From an uncultured Alistipes sp. (GTDB lineage Bacteria; Bacteroidota; Bacteroidia; Bacteroidales; Rikenellaceae), in NCBI GenBank assembly GCA_947623965.1, contig CANQIF010000020.1:1-34097 (forward strand): DNA of 34,097 bases, written 5' to 3'. Under the pieces are notes generated by a model. It was not told where the DNA came from. It made no database searches and was given only the letters and a program-made list of their open reading frames with translations. Below, in pieces: positions 8,275 to 14,610 of this stretch (positions are counted from its first letter, which is position 1; each line of letters starts with the position of its first letter). Both the position numbers and the translations under genes were made by a program.

Positions 8275-9005
8275 GGTTCGACCGCTTGGCGACCGGCGGG
8301 CCCGCAGTCGCTGTTCGTCGCGGAGTATTTGGCGTCGAGCTCGGTCGCGGAGCGATCGGCAGCCCGCAGCCGCTTATTGTTGCCGAGGTGCTTTGTCGAC
8401 AAATTCGACGTCGCAGACGTCGAACAGCCCGCAGCCGCCCCTGGGCGGAGGGCTGCAACTTCGTGTCCCGCAGGTCCACTCGTACAGGCCCGTCCGCTTG
8501 GCTGCGGGCTTGCCTCGCGTAGGAATCGACCTTGCAAGAGGTCGGCGAGCCCGCAGCCGCAGTTTGTCGCGAGGTATTTGGCGTCGAGTTCGGTCGTGTA
8601 GCGACCGGCAGCCCGCAGCCGCCCCCTGCGGAGGGCTGCTCCTCTACGTCGCAGGCCCGTCCGCTCGGCTGCCGGACTGCCTTTCAGCAGTGCGCCTCCG
8701 CTTTGCTGTGGGCAGGCCCCGAGTTGGAATCGGTCCGTTAGGACCGTGCGGGCCGCAGCCTGGGGGCGGCGGAGGCCCGCAACGCCTTAACAGTCGTGCG
8801 CGTCCTCCGCAGGCTGCGACCCGAATCTACATCGTACAATCCCGTCCGGACCAGTTGCAGCCCGCAGCGTCAGAGGTCGGCAGCCGGCAGTTCGTTCCCG
8901 AACCTGCGCGCACTCCGCAGGCTGCGACCCGAATCTACATCGTGCAATTCCGTCCGGACCCGTCGCAATCTGCAGCGTCAGAGGTCGGCAGCCCGCAGCG
9001 TCGCC
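8275..9005. repeat. GC-rich interspersed hairpin repeat, block B
   Basis: About 730 bp between pepT and the OPT gene are made of the same modules as block A in several rounds. Variable hairpins are at 8342-8358, 8406-8422 (CGACGTC-gca-GACGTCG), 8527-8544, 8591-8607 and 8731-8746 (CGGTCC-gtta-GGACCG). Most are followed by (G)GCAGCCCGCAGCCGCC or GCGGGCCGCAGCCTGGGG. Two copies of CCGCAGGCTGCGACCCGAAT with ACATCGT-CAAT-CCGTCCGGACC lie near 8810 and 8922. The Arg/Ala/Gly-rich frames through it have no coding character. The pepT leader (8175-8274) is GT-rich and otherwise unremarkable. Confidence 0.85.
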
Positions 9006-9012
9006 TCAATTT

Positions 9013-11028
9013 TTAATTCTTCATCTCTTTGCCGCCGGCCTTCATCGTGTGCCATCCGAAGTAGCCGATGAGCAGCAGGTACATGACAAGCCCCGTCCAT
9101 TCGGCGCCTTTCGAAGCGGCCCACTCGGCGAGGGTCCAGTCGACCTCGGCGAACTTCAGCACGGAGCTGACGACACCCATCAGGGCGCCGCCGGCGATGA
9201 AGCCTGAGGCGATGAGCGTGCCGCGGTCGAAGCGGGCCTTGTTCGTCGCCGCATCTTTCGAGCGGGTCGAGACGTACCACGCCACCAGGCCGCCCGTGAT
9301 GAGCGGGGCATTGAGCGCCATCGGGATGAACATGCCCAGTGCGAAGGCGAGAGCCGGCACGCCGATCGAGGTGAGGAGCAGCGCCAGGGCCGCGCCGCAG
9401 AAGTAGAGCATCCACGGGGTCTGGCCGCCCGTCATGAGGGGTTGGATGACCGCGGCCATCGCGTTGGCCTGCGGGGCGACGAGGGCGCCCTCGCCCACGA
9501 AGCCGTAAGCCTTGTTGAGGACGATCATTACGCTGGCGACGGTAGCCGCCGAGACGAGCGTGCCGAGGAATTTCCAAGCCTCCTGCCTGCAGGGCGTCGT
9601 GCCGAGCCAGTAGCCGATCTTGAGGTCGGTGATGAAGCCGCCGGCCATCGAGAGGGCCGTGCAGACCACGCCGCCGATCACGAGGGCGGCTGTCATGCCG
9701 GTTGTGCCGTTCAGCCCGACGGCGACGAGGACGAGCGACGAGAGGATCAGCGTCATGAGGGTCATGCCCGAGACGGGGTTCGAACCGACGATCGCGATGG
9801 CGTTGGCCGCCACGGTGGTGAAGAGGAAGGAGATCGTGAAGACGATCACCAGCGCCACGATGGTCTGCAGCCAGTTGCCGAGCAGGCCGAACTGGAAGAA
9901 GAAGAGCACGGCGAGGAGCGTGGCGCAGAGCACCGAGAGGAGGAGTTTCATCGAAAGGTCGCGCTGCGTTCGCTCGGGGGCGGCGGCTGCAGCCTTCTTG
10001 CCTCCTCCGAGCTCCGAGACAGCCAGCCCGACAGCCTGACGGATGATGCTCGCCTGACGGCAGATGCCGATGATGCCGGCCATGGCGATGCCGCCGATGC
10101 CGAGCGGCTTGCCGATGAACTGGAAGAGGTTCTCGGCCGTCAGCAGCCGGTCGGGGTCGGCAAGGAGCTGTTCGTTCGAGACGCCGAGCAGCGAGGCCAG
10201 GACGGCGGGGTCGAGCGCCGGCGCGAGCGAACCGACGAGCGGCACGATGACGAACCAGACGAGACACGAACCGGCGGTGATGATCATGGCGTATTTCAGA
10301 CCGATGATGTAGCCGAGGCCCAGCACGGCTGCCGACGTGTTGACTGAGAAGACCACCTTGAATTTGTCGGCAGCGACGACGCCCCAGTGGCAGAGGCGGG
10401 TCGAGACGGCCTCGGTCCAGAGCCCGAAGGTGCCGACCGCGAAGTCGTAGAGACCGCCCACGAGCCCCGCCACGGCGAGCAGTTTGGTCTGGTTGCCGCC
10501 TTTCTCGCCCGAGATGAGGACCTCGGTCGTGGCGGTCGCCTCGGGGAAAGGGTACTTGCCGTGCATCTGCTGGACGAAGTATTTGCGGAAGGGGATGAGC
10601 AGCACGATGCCCAGCACGCCGCCGAAGAGCGACGAGAGGAAGACCTGCCAGAAGGCGGCCTCGAGCCCGAGGATGTAGAGGGCGGGCAGCGTGAAGATGG
10701 CGCCGGCGACGATGACGCCCGACGAGGCGCCGATCGACTGGATGATGACGTTCTGCCCCAGCATGTTCTTTTTGCCCATAAGTGAGCCGCAGCCGACGGC
10801 GATGATGGCGATCGGGATGGCGGCCTCGAAGACCTGGCCCACCTTGAGGCCGAGGAAGGCGGCCGCGGCCGAGAAGATGACGGCCATCACGAGGCCCATT
10901 CCCACCGAATAGGGGGTTACCTCGGCCGGACGGCTCTCCGCCGGCAGAACGGGATGATAGCTTTCGCCCTCCCGGAGCTCCCGATAGGCATTTTCGGGCA
11001 GCGATGTCTGTTTTGTTTCAGCTTCCAT
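9013..11028 (-). CDS. OPT family oligopeptide transporter
   Basis: This is a 671-aa polytopic inner-membrane protein. After a ~40-residue polar N-terminus come many hydrophobic segments, starting SVGMGLVMAVIFSAAAAFLG (41-60), with LGQNVIIQSIGASSGVIVAG and a C-terminal pair ending in FGWHTMKAGGKEMKN. The GKYPFPEATATTEVL stretch (157-171) and the LPALYILG and VIGGVV helices match bacterial OPT transporters, proton-coupled symporters for short peptides (some members carry metal chelates). The exact substrate cannot be read from the sequence. The stop is only a few bases from repeat block B. No clear promoter is visible upstream of the ATG. The neighbouring peptidase T supports peptide import. 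Confidence 0.93.
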   Translation of the reverse strand: MEAETKQTSLPENAYRELREGESYHPVLPAESRPAEVTPYSVGMGLVMAVIFSAAAAFLGLKVGQVFEAAIPIAIIAVGCGSLMGKKNMLGQNVIIQSIGASSGVIVAGAIFTLPALYILGLEAAFWQVFLSSLFGGVLGIVLLIPFRKYFVQQMHGKYPFPEATATTEVLISGEKGGNQTKLLAVAGLVGGLYDFAVGTFGLWTEAVSTRLCHWGVVAADKFKVVFSVNTSAAVLGLGYIIGLKYAMIITAGSCLVWFVIVPLVGSLAPALDPAVLASLLGVSNEQLLADPDRLLTAENLFQFIGKPLGIGGIAMAGIIGICRQASIIRQAVGLAVSELGGGKKAAAAAPERTQRDLSMKLLLSVLCATLLAVLFFFQFGLLGNWLQTIVALVIVFTISFLFTTVAANAIAIVGSNPVSGMTLMTLILSSLVLVAVGLNGTTGMTAALVIGGVVCTALSMAGGFITDLKIGYWLGTTPCRQEAWKFLGTLVSAATVASVMIVLNKAYGFVGEGALVAPQANAMAAVIQPLMTGGQTPWMLYFCGAALALLLTSIGVPALAFALGMFIPMALNAPLITGGLVAWYVSTRSKDAATNKARFDRGTLIASGFIAGGALMGVVSSVLKFAEVDWTLAEWAASKGAEWTGLVMYLLLIGYFGWHTMKAGGKEMKN

Positions 11029-11267
11029 AAATGTGTGCGTGTCTGTTCGTGTTCGTTGCTCCTCTCTTCAAGCGGGCGGCGGTGCGCCGGGGCCTTCGGC
11101 CGTCGCTTTTCGTTCGCGGAGGCGTCGTTGCTCATTCGCCTCGCCCTGAATGCGTTATCCTGACGTTCCGCCGCGGCCGCGCTGTTCTGCCGCCCGATGC
11201 CGGGGTGACCGCAGCTTCCGGCGAAAGCGTGCCGGCCGTTACTCCCCGCCGTTATCGAGCCGTTTGC
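11029..11267. other. OPT gene upstream region, nothing recognised
   Basis: Together with the tandem repeat that follows, this is a gap of about 340 bp between the OPT gene start and the MazG-like gene stop. I see no coding frame with sensible composition, no RNA structure and no clear TAnnTTTG box on the minus strand for the OPT gene. Confidence 0.5.
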
Positions 11268-11376
11268 GTCCTGCCGGTTGATCGTCCTGCCGGTTGATCG
11301 TCCTGCCGGTTGATCGTCCTGCCGGTTGATCGTCCTGCCGGTTGATCGTCCTGCCGGTTGATCGTCCTACCGGTTG
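11268..11376. repeat. 16-bp tandem repeat, 6 units plus a variant
   Basis: Six perfect head-to-tail copies of GTCCTGCCGGTTGATC occupy 11268-11363, followed by a partial seventh (GTCCTACCGGTTG, 11364-11376) with one G-to-A change. The variant unit overlaps the 3' end of the MazG-like gene, and the changed base forms its stop codon. Confidence 0.97.
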
Positions 11377-11693
11377 TCGCCGCTGCCGCCGATGCGGTGG
11401 CGCTCCATGCGCGAGCGGAGCTTCTCGACGTTTGTGCGGGCCACCGCTTCGAGGTCGAAGCCCAGGTCGTGCGAGAGGGTGGCGCAGTACCACAGCACAT
11501 CGCCGATCTCCTTCATGATTTCGAGGCGCTTCTCCTCGGTGAACTCCCGGTGGCTGTCGCGGATCACCTTCTTGACCTTGTCGGCCACCTCGCCCGCTTC
11601 GCCCGTCAGACCGAGCGTGGGGTAGACGATGCGGCTCTCTTCGGGGTAGATGGCCGTCTCGAGGGCGTGCTGCTGGTATTCGTTGAGTGTCAT
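11367..11693 (-). CDS. MazG-like nucleotide pyrophosphohydrolase
   Basis: The product is 108 aa, the usual size of single-domain MazG/all-alpha NTP pyrophosphatases, which hydrolyse (d)NTPs or modified nucleotides to the monophosphate. The metal-binding pattern is present: GLTGEAGEVADKVKK in the first helix pair and EKRLEIMKEIGDVLWY in the second, giving ExxE and ExxD pairs. The N-terminus MTLNEYQQHALETAIYP is typical. The tail RHRIGGSGDNR runs into a 16-bp tandem repeat, and the TAG stop (11367-11369) exists only because the first repeat unit differs by one base. It is transcribed toward the OPT gene, 338 bp away. A -7 box lies at 11732-11739. The true substrate is unknown. Confidence 0.88.
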   Translation of the reverse strand: MTLNEYQQHALETAIYPEESRIVYPTLGLTGEAGEVADKVKKVIRDSHREFTEEKRLEIMKEIGDVLWYCATLSHDLGFDLEAVARTNVEKLRSRMERHRIGGSGDNR

Positions 11694-11731
11694 GGTCGAA
11701 TGGATTGGGTTTTCGCAATGTTATAGCCGGA

Positions 11732-11739
11732 CAAAAGTA
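11732..11739 (-). promoter_or_regulatory. -7 box for the MazG-like gene
   Basis: On the minus strand this reads TACTTTTG, matching the Bacteroidetes TAnnTTTG box, 39 bp upstream of the ATG. No good TTTG is visible at the -33 spacing, so the assignment rests on the -7 box only. Confidence 0.5.
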
Positions 11740-11806
11740 ACAAAATATTTCGGAATACGGACGAAAAATCGCCCGAATCGCATCGACTCGGATTCGGATG
11801 CGGACT

Positions 11807-12072
11807 GCGGCGGCTTCTGTGAAGCTGCAAATTCAAAATTCAGAATGACACTCGGGTCGCAGCCTGCGGAGGCCGCGCGCGACTGCAAGGAGCCGCGGGC
11901 CTCCGCCCGGCGGAGGCTGCGGCCCGCTCGGTCCTTGCGGACCGTCCCAAACTCGAGACAAGCCCGCAGCCAAGGGGCGGCTGCGGGCTGCCGGTCGCTG
12001 CGCGACCGCTTATGCCGGCAAACACTTCCACCACACACGAGCGGTTGCAGCCCGCTGCGATCCTGACAGCCC
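11807..12072. repeat. GC-rich interspersed hairpin repeat, block C
   Basis: This has the same modules in the opposite order to block A. First is a hairpin GGCTTC-tgt-GAAGCtgc with AAATTCAAAATTCAGAATGAC. Then come CGGGTCGCAGCCTGCGGAGG, the GCGGGCCTCCGCC / GGCGGAGGC hairpin, CCGCAGCCAAGGGGCGGCTG, and a perfect variable hairpin CGGTCGC-tgc-GCGACCG at 11992-12008. Confidence 0.85.
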
Positions 12073-12286
12073 GAAAAAAGACGCTGCGAGCTGCTGCGTT
12101 CGTATGCCCCCCCCACCCGTTCCGCACAAAAAAATTCATTTTTCCGCAACTGACGGATCGGGATCGCAAGCCGCTGTTTCATTTCGGATCGAAAGCAAAT
12201 CGGCCGCCGTACAACGGATTGGAAAGCATATCGATCGAGCGGCAACAGAGGCGCGGCGACCGCCTGGCGCCGGCGTTATTAAAAAA
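12073..12286. other. gdhA upstream region, nothing further recognised
   Basis: Between repeat block C and the gdhA promoter there is about 210 bp of unremarkable sequence with a C8 run near 12107 and an A7 run just after it. No gene or stable repeat is seen. Confidence 0.5.
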
Positions 12287-12318
12287 GTTGCATAATTCGA
12301 TCCGATCGTGTAATTTTA
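12287..12318 (+). promoter_or_regulatory. gdhA promoter
   Basis: GTTG (12287-12290) and TAATTTTA (12311-12318) are separated by 20 bp. This is one mismatch in each box from the Bacteroidetes TTTG / TAnnTTTG consensus, and it sits 28 bp upstream of the ATG. Confidence 0.6.
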
Positions 12319-12346
12319 GCGCCGGAAAACACAAAAAGGTTGCCTT

Positions 12347-13702
12347 ATGAACGAACAAGCAAAACAGTATGTCGAGGACTTCATGGCGAAGTTGATCGCG
12401 AAGAACCCCAACGAGCCCGAGTTCCACCAGGCGGTGCGCGAGGTGGCCGAGTCGCTGGCGCCGCACATCGTGGCGAGCCCCGTGCTGCAGAAGATGAAGA
12501 TTCTGGAGCGCATCGCCGAGCCCGAGCGGGTCGTGATCTTCCGCGTTCCGTGGCTCAACGACAAGGGCGAAATCGAGATCAACCGCGGCTACCGCGTGCA
12601 GATGAACAGCGCGATCGGCCCCTACAAGGGCGGCCTCCGGTTCCACCCCTCGGTGAACCTCTCGATCCTGAAGTTCCTGGCATTCGAGCAGACCTTCAAG
12701 AACAGCCTGACGACGCTCCCGATGGGCGGCGGCAAGGGCGGTTCGGACTTCAACCCCAAGGGCAAGTCGGACAACGAGGTGATGAAGTTCTGCCAGTCGT
12801 TCATGACCGAGCTCCAGAAACACATCGGCCAGGACACCGACGTGCCGGCCGGCGACATCGGTGTCGGCGGCCGCGAGGTGGGCTTCCTCTTCGGCCAGTA
12901 CAAGCGGTTGCGCGATGAGTTCACCGGCACACTGACGGGCAAGGGCCGCGACTGGGGCGGTTCGCCGCTGCGTCCCGAGGCGACGGGCTACGGCGTCTGC
13001 TACTTCGCCCAGGAGATGCTCGCCACATGCGGCGAGAACTTCGAGGGCAAGACGGTCTGCATCTCGGGTTCGGGCAACGTGGCCCAGTACGCCTGCCGCA
13101 AGGCGATCGAACTGGGCGCCAAGGTCGTCACCCTCTCCGATTCGTCGGGCTACATCTTCGATCCCGAGGGTATCGACCTCGAAAAGTGGGAGTACGTGAT
13201 GGAGCTCAAGAACATCTACCGCGGCCGCATCCGGGAGTATGCCGACCGTTATCCGTCGGCCGTCTACCATGCGGGCGAACGGCCGTGGAGCGAGAAGTGC
13301 GACATCGCGCTGCCCTGTGCCACGCAGAACGAGCTGAACGGCGAGGAGGCTGCGCAGCTCGTCGCGAACGGCTGCATCTGCGTCGCCGAGGGAGCCAACA
13401 TGCCCTCGACGCCCGAGGCGATCCGCGTCTTCCAGCAGCACAAGCTGCTCTATGCCCCGGGCAAGGCGTCGAACGCCGGCGGCGTGGCGACGTCGGGGCT
13501 CGAGATGTGCCAGAACTCGATGCGCCTCACCTGGACGCCCGAGGAGGTCGACGAACGGCTGCACGCCATCATGAAGAACATCCACGAGGTTTGCGTGCGC
13601 TACGGCACCCGGGAGGACGGCTATGTGAACTACGTGGTCGGCGCCAACATCGGCGGCTTCATGAAGGTCGCCAATGCCATGCTGGCCCAGGGGCTCGTAT
13701 AG
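12347..13702 (+). CDS. gdhA: Glutamate dehydrogenase, hexameric type
   Basis: The product is 451 aa, the standard length for the small hexameric enzyme that interconverts glutamate with 2-oxoglutarate and ammonium. The substrate-site signature is intact: GPYKGGLRFHPSVN (K94), LPMGGGKGGSDF with the catalytic lysine K130, and D170 in PAGDIGVGG. The Rossmann half has SGSGNVAQYA (240-249) and then LSDSSGYIFDPEG. This Asp-Ser-Ser loop after the second strand is like that of NADP-using enzymes such as E. coli GdhA, so NADP is the more likely cofactor (inference). It is monocistronic, with its own promoter and a terminator-like hairpin at 13740-13769. It probably serves ammonium assimilation. Confidence 0.97.
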   Translation: MNEQAKQYVEDFMAKLIAKNPNEPEFHQAVREVAESLAPHIVASPVLQKMKILERIAEPERVVIFRVPWLNDKGEIEINRGYRVQMNSAIGPYKGGLRFHPSVNLSILKFLAFEQTFKNSLTTLPMGGGKGGSDFNPKGKSDNEVMKFCQSFMTELQKHIGQDTDVPAGDIGVGGREVGFLFGQYKRLRDEFTGTLTGKGRDWGGSPLRPEATGYGVCYFAQEMLATCGENFEGKTVCISGSGNVAQYACRKAIELGAKVVTLSDSSGYIFDPEGIDLEKWEYVMELKNIYRGRIREYADRYPSAVYHAGERPWSEKCDIALPCATQNELNGEEAAQLVANGCICVAEGANMPSTPEAIRVFQQHKLLYAPGKASNAGGVATSGLEMCQNSMRLTWTPEEVDERLHAIMKNIHEVCVRYGTREDGYVNYVVGANIGGFMKVANAMLAQGLV

Positions 13703-13739
13703 CAATCGCGCGATCCGATCGGATCGCCGGAAACGGAAC

Positions 13740-13769
13740 GGGGCGGCTCGTCGATCGACGGACCGCCCC
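13740..13769 (+). terminator. gdhA terminator-like hairpin
   Basis: Arms GGGGCGG and CCGCCCC enclose a second self-complementary core (CGTCGATCGACG), 37 bp after the gdhA stop. The tract that follows (AACTGTTTCG) is only weakly T-rich, so termination efficiency is uncertain. Confidence 0.6.
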
Positions 13770-13809
13770 AACTGTTTCGTATTCGGCTTTCGACAGTATG
13801 CCAACGTTT

Positions 13810-14523
13810 TTGCGCCCGGCTGCGGGCTGGCCGTCGGGTTCGATCCCGCAGGCATCTGCGGGCCGCAGTGTTGTCCCGGTCCGTCAGGACCGTGCGGGCC
13901 GCAGCCTGGGGCGGCGGAGGCCTGCAACTCCTTACAGTCGTGTGCGCCCTCCGCAGGCTGCGTCCCGAGTGTCATTCTTAATTTTTAATTTGCGGCTCCT
14001 GCAGGAGGCGCAGCAGCCCGCAGCCGCCCCCTCCGGCGGAGGGCTGCATTCTCGCACAGCTCGAAAGCAGGCCCACCGCTCGGCTGCGGGCTGGCCGTCG
14101 GGTTCGATCCCGCAGGCATCTGCGGGCCGCAGTGTTGTCCCGGTCCGTCAAGACCGAGCGGGCCGCAGCCTGGGGCGGCGGAGGCCCGCAACTCGCGTCC
14201 CGCAGGTCCGCTCGTTCAGCCCCGTCCGCTCGGCCGCGGGCTGGCCGTCGGGTTCGATCCCGCAGGCATCTGCGGGCTGCAGTGTTGTCCCGGTCCGTCA
14301 GGACCGTGCGGGCCGCAGCCTGGGGCGGCGGAGGCCCGCAACTCCTTACAGTCGTGTGCGCCCTCCGCAGGCTGCGTCCCGAGTGTCATTCTTAATTTTT
14401 CATTTTGAATTTTTAATTTGCGGCTCCGAGAAGGAACCGCAGCAGCCCGCAGCCGCCCCCGGGCGGAGGGCTGCATCCTCGCGCTGCTCGAAAGCAGGCC
14501 CACCGCTCGGCTGCGGGCTGGCC
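13810..14523. repeat. GC-rich interspersed hairpin repeat, block D (tandem)
   Basis: This is the most regular block. A module beginning CGGCTGCGGGCTGGCCGTCG and continuing GGTTCGATCCCGCAGGCATC occurs three times, starting near 13817, 14081 and 14231. Each copy is followed by GTTGTCC and a variable-hairpin position (13877-13892, 14141-14156, 14291-14306), then GCGGGCCGCAGCCTGGGG. Two long segments (from about 13818 to 14000 and 14231 to 14420) are near-identical direct repeats. AT-rich spacers of the type CATTCTTAATTTTTAATTTG separate the GC hairpins. Confidence 0.88.
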
Positions 14524-14610
14524 GGAGAAATTGTGCTTATACATAGCCCTCGGCCGATGTCGCAGCGGCATTTGGCGTCTATTCCATTTCTCGCCAGCTT
14601 CCTTGCCTTT

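Noticed and set aside
4812..8522. A 1236-codon open frame on the plus strand
   Set aside because: It runs antisense to nadE and pepT, is made of His/Arg/Ala/Val-rich sequence typical of complementary frames in GC-rich genes, and has no recognisable domain. The minus-strand genes have full catalytic motifs.
8129..9016. A 295-codon plus-strand frame between pepT and the OPT gene
   Set aside because: It lies wholly in repeat block B. The repeated RPPQAATRIYIVQ-type tracts are translations of duplicated repeat modules.
11239..11718. A 159-codon minus-strand frame through the 16-bp tandem repeat
   Set aside because: It is a different frame of the MazG-like gene. The repeat is open in all frames, so its length carries no coding evidence.
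13836..13860. GGTTCGATCCCGC motif resembling a tRNA T-arm, present three times in block D
   Set aside because: There is no acceptor stem, anticodon arm or D-arm around it. It is part of the GC repeat module.
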